NCBI GenBank assembly: GCA_946122785.1
Contig: CAMGYJ010000008.1
Location: 10,069,475 to 10,133,474, forward strand
Source of the DNA: Linum tenue
Lineage: Eukaryota > Streptophyta > Magnoliopsida > Malpighiales > Linaceae
Length of the DNA stretch: 64,000 nt
Direction of reading: 5' to 3'
A model generated the notes under the pieces. It had not been told where the DNA came from. It made no database searches and was given only the letters and a program-made list of their open reading frames with translations. Position numbers and translations under genes: made by a program. This document shows, in pieces, positions 1 to 12,755 of the stretch. Within the stretch, counting starts at the first letter, position 1. Every line of letters begins with the position of its first letter.

Positions 1-210
1 GGGCAAGGGATTGGAAAGCACGACCTCAGAGTGGATTTGGTGCCAGTTTTTGCATACACAACCGAATTGAGTACCGTCGATGTGGGAGGGGAGTCTCCTG
101 TAGATGGAATTCAAGAGATCTGGACATATATCAGCCCATGGATGCTGATCCTCTCCTGTAACCATATTATATCAATTTTACTCTCAGAACCTTTTTTTTT
201 CAATTATTAA
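1..210 (+). CDS. possible C-terminal exon of an unrecognised gene (partial)
   Basis: Frame 1 is open from the first base of the window to a TAA at 208-210. The first ~45 residues have ordinary protein composition (for example VDLVPVFAYTTELSTVD and IQEIWTYISPW). After about position 160 the translation becomes low-complexity over a poly-T stretch, so the true end may be a splice site or stop before that. I do not recognise the family. The gene would begin to the left of the window. It could also be a chance open frame, because it is short and has no start here. Confidence 0.3.
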   Translation, partial: GQGIGKHDLRVDLVPVFAYTTELSTVDVGGESPVDGIQEIWTYISPWMLILSCNHIISILLSEPFFFNY

Positions 211-3200
211 AAACCTTGGTGGTTTCAATTCAAGCGTGCATGTATCCTCCTGTTCAGAATTGTATAGTGGAGTCATAAATAAGGAGATTTGTTAGAGCTA
301 AAAATTGCACACAAATGGCAAGGCGAAATTGTATGTTAATGTTGGTTATAAAATGACGGAGAGGGAAGTGTCTGATCTAACGGCGAATGAAGTGGTCAAT
401 ATTTATTACGTCATTTTACAAGACGAGATCAGGTGTAGAAAAGGTCTCTCATATTTATAGACTTGTTAAACTAGTAGGCCATTAGATAAAAAATGAAAAA
501 TCCTAAGAAAATCTGACGGGTAGTAATAACCAAGGTCTGGTTTGCAATAAGATAAGCATGTCACAACGGATCTTACCTCTTTACTCTTATCTTGTTCAAT
601 TTTTGTCACAATGAGTGAAAGGATTGAAGACCATACCGTACCGGTGGTTCGACCAGTTCCTCCTACCGGAAGTGATGTCGGTAGGTGGTATTAAACTGTA
701 TGAACGGTTGAATTACGATTTCAATATAAAATATCATGTCGTTGACTTTTCCGGTACAGTCTCCGTTATGATTTTGCAATCCTTGGATGAGTCACGTCAA
801 TGGTATTTAGCCAATTGTGAATCTTGTATGCTATTAGCGTTGGGCCTAGAACGTTGGCTGGGGAATTATCGTATATAATAACATTTATGATAGATGACCT
901 GAAATGCATGTCATGAGTGTTTTGTACCTTCGTTATGCAAGTTAAATGTTCAAGAGTGGTCCAACTATGCATAATGTGCTTACAATATAATAGTAGGGGA
1001 ATTATGATAAAAGCAATAAACATTACTATTCGCCCAAAAAAGGGGGAAAATATAACTAATTATCCTTCATTACTTAAGTATACCATATAGTTGAATGTTT
1101 GAGGTGCTTTCCATAATGTTGACATAATCAACCTTCAGCATGAAAGAAAATTATTGGTCTCTAATAGAGTTCAATTGTCCTAAAGTGTTTTCCCCAATAT
1201 AGATCATCCTTGTTGATCACGTCATGCGTAATGGATTCGAAGTTGCATGATTTGAAATATATAGGGCATGATGCCAGTTGTTACTAATAATTACTTGGAC
1301 AATGTATTGTGTAAGGGTGAATGCCCTAATGACTCTTAGATCACAGATATGTCCAACAATAATATAGTAATTTCCTAGGAACAAATATATATAATTTTTG
1401 AAAAATAAATCACAATAACGAGAATGTACGAAAATAAGATTACATTGAAGATAGGTCCATCGAAAAAATGAAGATTTGCAAACTTCTTACAATGGCTGAT
1501 GGTGATAATCGAAATGAAATGAGCTCTGCAATAAAACAAATATTTGCACGTTGTTTGAAAACTTCATAAGAGTACTCATTAATAGTATTTTCCCTTGCCC
1601 TTAGGTTGCATAAGCAATGAAATATAGAAAAATTAATTATGTGCAATCATGAGTATGTGTATATATAGGACAAACAGGTTAATTAGTAAGCAAATTGTTA
1701 GCCATTTACCAAAGTTGGTTCCAAAATTTTGCATCAAGGAGTATAAATATAAAACAACAACAAGCAAAAGGAAACTCATCAACAATATAAGGGCTAGAAA
1801 AAAAAACTAAACATGTCGTGTACGTAGGACAAACCATTCTCAAAACAAGAGTGTCATTTTTTACAGTTTACACTATGTTTGGTAACAAGGGGTGTAAATT
1901 AGAGTAGGTGCAAGTTGAAGGACAAATTGCAGGGGTACAAATTGGTAGAGGGTGTAACTGAAGTGGTAAATTCATGTTTGAATGAAAAGTAGGGCGGTGC
2001 AAATACATTGAAAAATAAGGAAATTATATTATTATTATAAAATAGATATATTAAATTTATAAAGATTATGTCAAAATAATAAAATAAAAACTATTAATAT
2101 AATAATCATAAATATTAAAAAAAAATTATTAAGACAATAATGCTTAGAAATAGAGACACAGGTTTTTTCCCGATTCTTGCGGAGGTGTTCATTTTTCATT
2201 TTTGGCAAAAAAATTGAACCAAACACGACTAAATATGGCCCTCATATCCTGATATCAAAAGCGTAGAAAAGCGTTTAAAAGCTAGCTTCTAAAGCTTTTA
2301 GTGGGCTTGAGAGCTTTTACTTAGACTTTTGATGCAAAAGGCTTTTTGAACAAGATCGTAAATTTTTTAGGGTTCCAAAACGTAAAAGCGTAGGCTATTA
2401 GTCTTTTAAACTAACTAGTACAATACTGTCTTACAACACCGATTTGTTTAATGTGTACGTGTATTTTTTTTTTTGACAGTCTATGTTTATTCTTTTTTAC
2501 TCTAAGATTGTCACACTTGTTTTGATTGTGATAAAATTGTGTCATTTAGTCTCTAATGAGGAATATAATCAATACTATAGGACTACACATGTTAGTTTGA
2601 AATTTCTGTATTATCACTTCAAAGTGGCCAAAATTTTGTTTTCAAAAGATTTATAATTACTATCTACACAATAAATAAAAGCCAAATGAGAAAACTTGAA
2701 GCCCCATTTCAAATTTCCTGCATCGAGAGTGAAAGTAGGAAGGACATTTTGGTCTTCAATTACTTTTTTTTATTCATTAAAAAGACACTTACTAGGATTC
2801 GAACCATGATCACTTTAAGGAAAAGCAAAGATAATAACCAATCACACTAAGTACATTTGTTGTATCTTTTTAAATTAAAAACATATAATCGCAGAGAGAA
2901 AAAAACTCTTCCCCCATTTCAAATTCCATGCTCCAGGAGCGTTTGTAGGAAGGGTAGAATAGGGAGTGTCAATTTTTTTTCTTTTTCCTCTGTGGAACGG
3001 GCCAACTTACCGTACACATGCGAATTTAAACGGGTCCAGGAGTGTCAATTTTTTTCTTTAAGTCCTTTTATTTCTCCGTGTTGGTAAAATATATATGAAA
3101 AGGCAAAAAAATACTCCTTTTTATTTCTAAAAAGAAAAAAATTTAACAATAAACTAATGCATTGATTCTAATAGGCTAACCGCTAATCATAAAATAAAAT

Positions 3201-4296
3201 AGTTGAATGGGCCTGACCTACACGGGATTTGCCCATCAAGTAAAACAAATGAACATCATGGGTTTCTCATTCTAAAACAAGCTATTTTCTCTAGCATAAT
3301 ATATATTATGCTATTATTTTATATCTTAGTGGCTAAAATATAATGTATTTTAAAGTTATTCAATGGTCCAACCTCGACCAACCCAATTAGTCCATTTTTT
3401 ATCATTTCAAATATATATTATGTAATTATTTGATATCATAATAATTAAATTATAGTGTATATTATAGGGAACCGTTTGGTATTTGTTAGTAAAAAACTAA
3501 ACAGAAAGATCTATTTGGTTATTTTTAACATTAAAACGATCCTAAACATTTTCAGTTTCCTTTCGAAATTCTTTAGTATTATCCCCGAATCAGTGATGTA
3601 CAAATGGCGAATTGCAGTCATCTCTTTTCTTTCATTATTTTTTATTTTCAAATAAAAAGTTTAAAAGTAAAGAATAATTACAGTTTGACATGGGTCGGTC
3701 AAACATGCTGAATTTTAAGTTTTGGCCCGTTTTGATCAAGTCTAATTTATAATCACATGGTTCCCTGGTACCCGATAAAAATCTCAATCCAAACCAGTTT
3801 GGCAGGTGAGTCCGTGTTTACCACCATTTACTAGGGATACAGGAACGGTGGTTCCTATCCCAAATCGTGTTGTTCATTCTTGATTTCTTTAGATTTTATC
3901 ATGGCTTGGCAAAAAACCAGAAAGCACAATGATGACAAGATGAAAGCTTTATAAAACAAATTAATCGGCCAACGGGTCGAGTAAAAGCTAGCAACGATTG
4001 TGAGATGCTCATTTCCCAAAAATCGTCGGGATAGGCGATTTTTTATTCGATTTTCTGGAATTCGGTTTCTATAAAACTTACTCCATCTCATCATATTACC
4101 AGAAACAATATTGTTTCACAAGGTAACAGGTACTTGATTTTGGTTCATAAGACTGATTTTTGATTCGTTGCATCATTCATGTCTCTTTCCTACTAAAATT
4201 CACTATTTTTATCACGTGTTTCCAAAAAAAAAAAAACTATACAACAATAAACTATACACCCCATTACATTATCAAATTTCATACCTCACCTTCCTC
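211..4296. other. AT-rich, repeat-derived spacer
   Basis: I see no supportable gene here. The open frames are short, AT-driven and without recognisable motifs. The stretch holds a SINE (2757-2855), a possible decayed inverted-repeat element around 1870-2235 with ends resembling TGTTTGGT, and a patch at 2250-2420 rich in AAAGCGTAAAAGCG-like words. Similar words occur in the element at 42160-42795. Confidence 0.5.
2757..2855 (-). mobile_element. tRNA-derived SINE, minus strand
   Basis: Read on the minus strand, the segment has a tRNA D-arm-like block (TAGTGTGATTGGTTATTATC, box A position). About 30 nt later comes a perfect T-arm/box B core GGTTCGAATCC, followed by an A-rich tail (AATGAATAAAAAAAAG). 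This is the internal RNA polymerase III promoter layout of plant SINEs. No acceptor-stem pairing of a functional tRNA is apparent. I could not fix a target-site duplication. Confidence 0.6.
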
Positions 4297-4322
4297 CGGC
4301 CGAATGGCCGGGGCCACGCTAG
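4297..4322 (+). mobile_element. candidate Helitron 3' terminus
   Basis: A GC-rich hairpin in AT-rich surroundings (CCGGCC-GAAT-GGCCGG, extendable by a C-G and a T-G wobble pair) is followed 5 nt later by CTAG and then T. Plant Helitrons end with a short hairpin a few bases before CTRR and insert between A and T. The 5' TC end was not located, so only the terminus is called. It lies ~540 bp upstream of the PGAP1-like start. Confidence 0.45.
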
Positions 4323-4459
4323 TTCTAATATAATTCATACTTCGGTTTAGATCACATGATGAACTCTTCAATCTTCATACCAATCTCTGTTACAACTTAC
4401 AAGGTGAAAGGAGTTGAACAACACTGAACTACTAGGTGAGCTTTTTCTTCCCCTGTTTT

Positions 4460-4491
4460 TGGGCCATTATTAACCCATAGCATAAAGCCCA
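4460..4491 (+). promoter_or_regulatory. paired Site II-type motifs upstream of the PGAP1-like gene
   Basis: TGGGCC at 4460-4465 and AGCCCA (TGGGCT on the other strand) at 4486-4491 lie ~375-405 bp before the start codon. They sit at the AT-rich to CT-rich transition expected near a plant transcription start. TGGGCY motifs bind TCP factors and are common in plant housekeeping promoters. This is a motif match only. Confidence 0.35.
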
Positions 4492-4864
4492 ATAGTTTGG
4501 GTCCAATAACAGATAAGACCTGCAAGGCCCTATTCTCCTTCATCGTCTTCATCGCCTTTCTCTCTATGGTTCATCGCTGAACTCTCTGTTCGCGCTCTTC
4601 CTCACTTCGGATTCCAATTTCCGATCTCTCCTGCTCGCCGGAACCTCTACAGCTGCTCTCCGGCGCCGTTCTGGTCCGTTTCAACCGTCCACTGTCTCAC
4701 TCCATCTCCATCACTCTCACTTCATCAAGCGGCATCCCTCCTCACTCTTCTACATTGCTATGAGAATTGCTTCGGTTCTCGATCACCGACTCTCTGGTAC
4801 CTAGGCTCAGATCTTCTGCTTCCACCACTTAGGAATATATTTCCTGGAGCTTGATCCGGGAGAA

Positions 4865-7800
4865 ATGCAAGGACTCAGGGCCAAATTTAGGTTGGCCGCA
4901 GTGGTTGCGTTAACTCTTTGGATTGCTCTGCTCGGTTTGTATTCACTTTTGAAGCCAATCTCCAATGGATGCGTCATGACTTATATGTATCCGACTTACA
5001 TTCCCATCTCCGCCGCCGGTGATGCTGCTGCAGCTTCCGGTAAGTATGGTTTGTACCTTTACCATGAAGGCTGGAAGAAGATCGATTTCGACGAGCATTT
5101 GAAGCAGCTTAGTGGCGTTCCCGTTCTTTTCATCCCTGGAAATGGTGGCAGCTTCAAACAGGCAACGTTTTCTACTCTTGTCGCCGATTCACTTGGCCAT
5201 TGTAGAGCCTAGTTAACTTTTTCGATTGTAGAGTTGGTTACATCTAAGAAAGTTACGATATTCGTATGCATTTGATATCTCTCAGTTTATCTAGGCGGGC
5301 ATTAGCTTCAACTGGCGTTAGCTGAGTAAGCATGGTGTTTGTACAAGTACTATAATGAACTAGGATTTCGATGTTTTGGCTCTTCTTTTCCACAATCTTT
5401 ATTGCAGGAGATTCTTGTTGAACTTCATGCTGCATGCGTCTCAATATCACTGATTATTTCGTTGCAGGTAAGGTCTGTGGCTGCTGAATCAGATAGGGCA
5501 TACCAAGGAGGTCCGCCAGAGAGCACATTTCATCATGAGGCTGGTTTGACTTCTGATGAGGGGAGAGCGGACACGCATTTGGCTGGCTTTGAATTACCCA
5601 CCCAATACAAGAATAGGCTAGATTGGTTTGCTGTGGACCTTGAAGGTGAACATTCTGCAATGGATGGTCAGATACTTGAAGAACACACTGAATATGTTGT
5701 GTATGCCATCCACAGGGTATTGCAGCTTTTGTCACGTTGGTTTAATAATGTTGGGGAATGGGGAGTATGCCACACAAACTAAGACAGTAGTAATTTGGAT
5801 GAAATGACTTGAAGTTTTGATAAGGGAATGTGCAAATAATGGTTGCTAGCTAAAAGCTCAATTTATTTTGTCAATCCTTCATGGCTGAATGAGATGGGTT
5901 TCTCTCATCGAATAGCTTTATGTGGATTCTGCAACATTTTCACCATCAGTATTACCAAATTCTTGATTCCAATCTAAGTATGAGATCCTTCATGAACGTG
6001 TTCACCAACTCTGCCAAAATTGGTTTCTCTACATGATTTTTTTACTTGTTATAATTTCAAATTTTCAGATTTTGGATCAGTATAAGCATTCCCATGATGT
6101 CAGAGAAAAGGAAGGTGCTGCCGCATCTAGTAGTTTGCCAAAGAGTGTGATATTGGTTGGTCATTCCATGGGCGGTTTGTTGCTAGAGCTGCTATGATCC
6201 ATCCCCGTCTGAGGAAGGCTGCTGTTGAGACTATTCTTACACTTTCAACCCCACATCAGTGAGTTTTGTGGCTCATGTATTAGCTTGGCTTTCATGTCTG
6301 ACAAAGTTGATTGACTAATAAAGAAAGTGACCACCTTATCCAGGTCACCTCCAGTGGCACTACAACCATCATTGGGCCACTATTTTGAGCATGTTAACCG
6401 TGAATGGAGGAAGGGGTATGAGGTCCAGAGTACTCATGCTGCATCATATGTTACCGATCTCTCCAATGTTATTGTTGTCTCAATCTCCGGTGGTTATAAC
6501 GATTACCAGGTTCGTTGAAAGGGCAACTCGATCTGAGTTAATGTCATCCCATTTTCATTACATTTTGGGTTACATATTGGAGCTGAAGTTTAGTCTTGTG
6601 ATTGATATGTAGTAATTGATTACTATTTTGTTTCTGTTTTTTGGAAATGCATGGGACAATGTGTGTCCTTAACTCAACTCTGTTGGTCTTGGTTTATGAT
6701 TCATTCCATTGTTCTGTAGGAACTGATTATGCCTACTGGTCTCAATTCCCCTTTGTTATTTCAATTTTCTTTATCATCCTTTTAAAGCTGTGGACTGTAA
6801 TGGCCTGTAAAGATCCAAGTTTTACTTAACTGGCATATCGTATGGATATTGTGGTGGAAATAAGTTATTTCTTCTGGTTCTTCTGAGAGCCAGAAAATGT
6901 GTGAGTTTCTTCCTTCTTTCCCAGCTCTGGTGTCTGTTTAAGTTCAAAGGGCATGTGTATTATGTCTATAAGGAAGTTTACTTCCTTCACCATCAATAGT
7001 AAATGGCTAGATGTATCTCTTGACATATTTTCTTCTATGTATTGATCTTTCTGCTCGTGTTTCAGGTGCGAACAAAGTTAGAAACCCTAGACGGGATTGT
7101 GCCTCCTACACACGGATTTTTTATTAGCAGTACCAGCATGAGAAATGTATGGCTATCCATGGAGCACCAGGCTATTTTGTGGTGCAATCAACTGGTTGTA
7201 CAAGTGAGTAGAGTTGTTTCTAGACTTTAGAGTGTGGATACTTCACATTGCTGACCATGCATTCCCTATTAGGTATCACAAACTCTCCTCAACTTGGTAG
7301 ATACAAAAACAGGTGTGCCATTTCCTGAAAGACAAAAAAGACTTTCCGTATTCGCTAGGATGCTTCGTAGTGGGATACCTGATGCTTTCCAATGGACAAG
7401 TCAGCCGGATTCAAATGTTCATGGTAACTATATGGCTTGAAGATTATGCATTGCTTTTGACTATGTCTTGTGATGGTGTATAGACGCTTGAAAATTTGAA
7501 ATGAAGTTCAAAATGCAATAACTTGTATGAGGCTCAACAAAGGACTGGAATGTTTCTGATTATTGAAGGGAGTTCCTTTGAGTAACTATAGTTTTTTGGA
7601 GTCTTAACTTGGATTGTGTATATAATATACATCTATCTCTATGAGAAACGAAGTAGAAGCTGACCTCGAACAATAAAACTTTGGTTATCGTATGCGCAGC
7701 TTCTCAAGTTGGTGCCTTTATCTTTTGTCTAGGTGGTCAAGTGGCTAGGTTACCTGGTTGCCCCAACAATCTTATATGGAAAGATGATGGGCTAGAGAGG

Positions 7801-10800
7801 GATCTGTATATCGAAACTATTACAGTGACAGTCTTGGCAATGGATGGAAGAAGAAGGTGGCTGGACATACATAAATTGGTTAGCTTTGGGAACACTCGCT
7901 TCAGTACTCTTGAGAAGTTTGTCAACAATTTTTATTTGTTTAGATAGCTGGTTTTGATGGATGAAATAGCATTTGAAAATATTTCCTTTGTTCTCCTTGT
8001 GAATATCAAGAGGCTAGAATTCAACGAAAAAAATCAACAGGCTAGATTTTGACTTATCTGCCTTGCTAATGTATCTTTGTCATCTAAATTTTTTTCGAGT
8101 TCCTGGCACTTACTAGTTGATTCTTAGCAGTTAAGAATTGATGGTTGACCAATGAATATTCGGTGCAGTTATAGCATTTATGTCCATGCTTAGTTAAGAC
8201 TTCACTTCACTTCTACTTTCTAGCTGAACCTCCTAAACGTTCAAATTCCTTACAACTTTGTATGCAGGGATCAAACGGGAAGAGTCACTTTGTGTTTGTA
8301 ACTAATCTTGCTCCATGTTCTGGGGCGAGACTTCACCTGTGGCCTGAAAAAGGCAAGTCAAATTCAGACTCGCCTTCAGACAAAAGGGTTATTGAGATTA
8401 CATCCAAGTTGGTGCAGATTCCATCAGGACCAGCTCCAGTACAGGTACCAATTGTCTTGAGTTCGAATTCTCACAGCTCCCCACCCCCACCCAGCACCCC
8501 ACTCACTATATGATTGTAACAATGTGTTTGAAGCTGCATGACATATATACTAAATCGTCTGTATGTGTCTCAGATGGAGCCCGGTAGTCAGACTGAACAA
8601 GCACCTCCATCTTCTGTACTTCGTCTAACTCCTGAAGATATGCAAGGCTTCAGATTCTTGACAATTTCAATTGCTCCTCGTCCGGTATTGTTGACTCTGT
8701 TATCTGTCTTTACTGCTAAACTTATGTGTATTGTATTCAGGAGTTGGTTGCATTTGGTATTGATGGTTAGTTACCTCTTAGGTACAGTAACACAGTTTAA
8801 GTAGCAACTCTCACTAATGAGCTCCCGTCCCGGGAATGTGGAACCATTGATTTTGTCTCTGAGGCTGCTGAGCAATCAACCAAGCCACCTTGTTGAAGTA
8901 GTATTATTGTCTGTCTAAGAGTTCCCTGGATTTGCTAAATAATTTGAAGCTGCTCCATATATCAGACATTGGAGTATACTGTATACTTCTTCTTTCGGTA
9001 CTTTCATTCTTAGATGTGCTGTCATCTTGTTGACTAATATAGTCAAAAGAATTGACATTAGTGATTGACATTTGATGAATTCCTGATGTTCAGATTGTTT
9101 CAGGCCGACCTCCACCAGGAGCTTCTATGGCAGTTGGCCAATTCTTTGATGCGAAGGATGGAGAAAGAGTGTTATCTGCTCCAGCACTTCTTCTATCTGC
9201 TTATTCTTCAAAGGTTAATATTGGAAATTCTACCCACTTTCTCAGTTTGTGAAACTCCAGATCTGAAAAGCATTCTCAGTTTAGTTCATGAACTGGACGA
9301 CTGACTTGGTCTGGTTGATTGCATAATGTGTTTCTAGGATGTACTGCTGGAAGAGGATCATCCTATTGCTCTTAATTTATCCTTTGATATCAACTTAGGG
9401 CTTTTGCCAACTTCACTGTCTCTGAAAGCTACTGGTTGCGGAATACAAAGGTCCGGGCTTCCTGATGAAGAGGTTGGAGACATGGATAACAGTAGTAAGG
9501 AAGCTAAATTTGTCACGGAAACACTTATTTCCCTTCACTTTTCCCCCTCCTGAACTGGCTTTACTCTTATTTCAGAGCTTTGCAAATTGCGTTGCTTTCC
9601 ACCTGTTGCTTTGGCATGGGATTCAACATCCGGGCTTCATGTATTTCCAAATGCGTACAGTGAAACAGTTACAGTTGACTCATCACCAGCACTTCTGAGT
9701 TCCTCTCCAGGATCAGGAAAAACCTCCGTGCTGTTACTCTTAAGTGGTAAACATTTGCTGGATAAGTCCTTGTCCTGTTTGCTTTTGTTATTTGGAATGT
9801 AGTGTTTCTTTTATCATTGAAGGTTCCTTTTTTCTGCTTCTCTTTGCAGGTTGATCCTCATTGTTCTTATGAATTGACCTTTGCTGCTTCTCTAACAGCA
9901 GCTGCTGGCAAATTTTTGCTTCTTTATAGTTCACAGGTAAAAAGTTTGATACCATTCCTATATTAGTTATTATTATCAGTTACAAGTTCTATAGAGCCTG
10001 AATATCCAAAATGCGTTGAACTCTTACACTGGACTTTTTCTTCTTTTCAGATAGTGGGTTCCTTCTTTGCAGTGATATTTTTTGCTCTAATGCAGCAAGT
10101 GCGTGCATGGGATCTTGATTTGCCTATACCATCAGTACTTACAGCCATGGAGTCCAATTTGAAGATGCCTTTGCCGTTTGCGCCTTTAGGCTTCAGCCCC
10201 CTCCTGCTTTCATTATTTGTTTGTGTGCTAAATTCACAGCCTCTTCCTCCGCTTTTAAGCTTCATTGCTGTCTCCATAATTTGCTATTTATTAGCAAATG
10301 GGGTTGGAGCCATACTGGTCTGGGTGTCCCAATTCCTCTTTTATGCAGCTGCTCTCACACATGCGTTCATCAAGTCAAGGTCGGTTTTATATGTTTCTTG
10401 CCAGCACTGTGTTAAGGATGATGTCTATCATAATTGTGATTGACGTTTAACTAAGAGAAAAGCTTTGGAAAGGACAATACTGTAGCCTGTTCAATTTACC
10501 AATGTTTATACTTTCATATTGCCTGATATTCACTAACTAGACTGACAAAGATTAATACTTCACAGGTGGCAACAATGGGAAACAAAGTTTTGCTTTGCAT
10601 ATCTTCGTTGGTTTATTACTCTTTCATCTGGTTTCTTCTCACTGAAGGTCAGCTTCTTATCTGTCACTTAAACCTTGTGTAAATTAGTCAGCATTGTTGG
10701 TAGTTTGATGAGGCTTGTGCTGCTTATTTACTTTAATGTGCAAAGCAGGCCATGAGGGTAATAAGAGCCAGCCCGTCAGTACTCACTGAGCTAATGGCAG

Positions 10801-12587
10801 TTACATTTGGGTCTTTCATCCACCCAGCATTGGGTTTACTTACCCTCCTGTTAGCTCATGCTATATGCTGTCATAATGCGTTATGCAGGTAGTTTCAGCT
10901 TCATATTCCCTAACTCCGCTTGCCTTTCTCTTGTTGAAATCCCAGATTAGATCTTTTTTTTTTCTTTTTCTATTTTAATATATCCATTTTTAGAGGTTAC
11001 AATTTACTTGTACCTGGTAATTAATGTATTAAATCTTATGATATCCATAATGTGGGTACCTATTCTCGTACATATTGACCCATTTGATAAAAATCGTTCA
11101 TTTATTCTACATTTCGAACATGCTATATCACTATTGCTATTTTGTTACTGTGTGATTACTCAATATACATGGTTCGATCTGATGATCACGATTTCATTCT
11201 ACTTTATGATTTTACGTAATCTCTTGATTTGGAAAATCATTGACTTCTTTTTTAACTACGACCTCTCTTTTTTGTCCTCAAATATGAAGTATAAACTCTC
11301 TATTCTAAGAGCTCGTGTTCTGTAGCAGTTTTTTGACAGCTTCATTTCGCAGCCACACACGAAAGAAGGAATTCCTTGGTCACGAGGACAAAGATAAAGA
11401 AATATCTTGGCAGCAACCTTTGTCGAAGCATGAAGTTGTCGGGGTCAACCAGAGCGTCCTATTGGAAGAGAACAGCAGCTCCGACAGCCCAAACAGTTCG
11501 AAAAGCTTCAGCGACACACAATTGGAGATCTTTCATCACCGGCATGGTTTGCTGATACTACATCTCATGGCAGCTCTGATGTTTGCCCCTTCTTTCGTGG
11601 CTTGGTTGCAGGTACGAGTTTTACAACTATCTCACTAGTATATGGGGGGGGGGGGGGGGGGGGGGTTAATAAGGCAGTCACTAACTTTGGGATCATTACC
11701 AAATTGGGCACTACAATTTGGAGTAACTAACAAGATAGTCAGCTTTTGTCCATTCCTGTCAAGTTCTTGGTCCAAATTATATGTCCAGATTAGTATGTCA
11801 AGTAAACCAAATTATTAACGGGAACACATAAAATTTATCCTCTAATTAGCTATCAGGTAGGGGAGGAATGGATTAGGGTGATATTAATTAGGAAATGTGA
11901 TGCTAGAATAGGATCTCGAACAATCGGTTTGCTTTAGATCGGTTAAGAGCCAAAAGTGAGTCTCTTTAGCTAAGCTGTTCTGGTTTATGTGTCCATTTTA
12001 ATTCTTTCGGAGTAGGACCACTAATCTTGGATAATACAGACTGGGAATCTGATGGAGATGGATGGAGTAACTATTATGTATATACTTATTCCAAACTTCA
12101 GTAACAAAACTGATAAAATTCAGAGTTCAGCTACTGATTTCTTGGTGACCCTCAGTTTGCTGATCAATTATGCAAATTGGATGTAGCAGTTGACCACTGT
12201 ATGATTGATAGCATGAAGTAGTTTTTAATTGTCGAAGTCGTGTGGTTGTTGCAGAGAATCAGCATGGGCCATAGCTTCCCGTGGTTCCTTGATTTGACAT
12301 TATGCATCGTTGTCATTCTCCATGGCGTACTATGCTCGAATCCAGAGTTCAGCTCCTTGTTCTCCTTCCCCAGGATGATATGGAAGGAACTTCGATTGGA
12401 TTTTGTGTATCTCCTCGCCGGCATCTATTCGTATATGGCGGGGCTAGGGTCGGCCCCCTACAAAGTCTTCTACCCGATTGCATCCATAGGGTTCTTGGCA
12501 TTCGCTCTGAAGATGTCGCAGCTAAGGAACAAGAACAATGGAGAGTCTCGTCTTGGTCGCCGGAAAAAGCATTCCCATCGACACTAA
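4865..12587 (+). CDS. PGAP1-like GPI inositol-deacylase (18 exons, frame broken in exon 3)
   Basis: PGAP1-family proteins are ER membrane serine lipases that remove the inositol acyl chain of GPI anchors. Exons by splice phase: 4865-5161, 5468-5716, 6069-6258, 6344-6509, 7066-7203, 7273-7423, 7733-7878, 8268-8444, 8574-8684, 9094-9213, 9338-9494, 9576-about 9727, 9850-9936, 10051-10379, 10566-10647, 10749-10888, 11329-11611, 12255-12587; about 1,100 residues, as expected for plants. Residues ~8-30 form a signal-anchor. VLFIPGNGG and VGHSMGG mark the alpha/beta-hydrolase core with nucleophile Ser. The second half has several membrane spans. Intron 1 uses a GC donor (CAG|GCAACG). Two problems: one base is missing right after GHSMGG, giving a TGA at 6195-6197; and exon 12 only keeps phase with a weak donor (TCC|GTGCTG), whereas the stronger GTAAAC donor at 9747 shifts the frame. 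Either the sequence has errors or the gene is a recent pseudogene. Confidence 0.9.
6159..6197 (+). other. apparent 1-base deletion after the lipase motif
   Basis: GHSMGG is encoded in frame at 6159-6176. The next codons read TTG TTG CTA GAG CTG CTA TGA. Adding one base at the TTT run (6176-6178) restores a family-like continuation (VARAAMIHPR), and the exon then has the length (191 nt) that fits the phase of exon 4. Everything downstream reads normally. Confidence 0.85.
11644..11665 (+). repeat. poly-G tract of 22 bases in the last intron of the PGAP1-like gene
   Basis: An uninterrupted run of 22 G follows TAT at 11641 and precedes TTAATAAGGC. It lies 33 bp after the exon 17 donor on the coding strand. 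Long G homopolymers are rare in plant introns and are sequencing-error hot spots, so the exact length is uncertain. Confidence 0.9.
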
Positions 12588-12755
12588 ACGATGATGCAGT
12601 TGTGAACTTAGTTGGTGGTGCACAGATGAGCGAGTCCATTTTTCGTGTTGTTGTGTTGTTTGTATTTCGTAATATACTAATTTAGAGACCCTTGTGGCTT
12701 TCTGGTCGATTGTTGCAGGGAGCAGCAGTGTTTGGTAGTGCGGAAGTTCCGCTGA

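Noticed and set aside
615..878. 87-residue plus-strand open frame
   Set aside because: Begins at GTG, has no recognisable motif, no promoter or splice context, and overlaps an equally long frame on the other strand.
1871..2235. Possible MITE with TGTTTGGT-like ends
   Set aside because: Only ~9 bp of the ends pair, no target duplication, and the interior has no supporting structure.
8445..8520. GAGTTCGAATTCTC in a PGAP1-like intron as a SINE box B
   Set aside because: No box A at the right distance (it would fall in the coding exon) and no A-rich tail.
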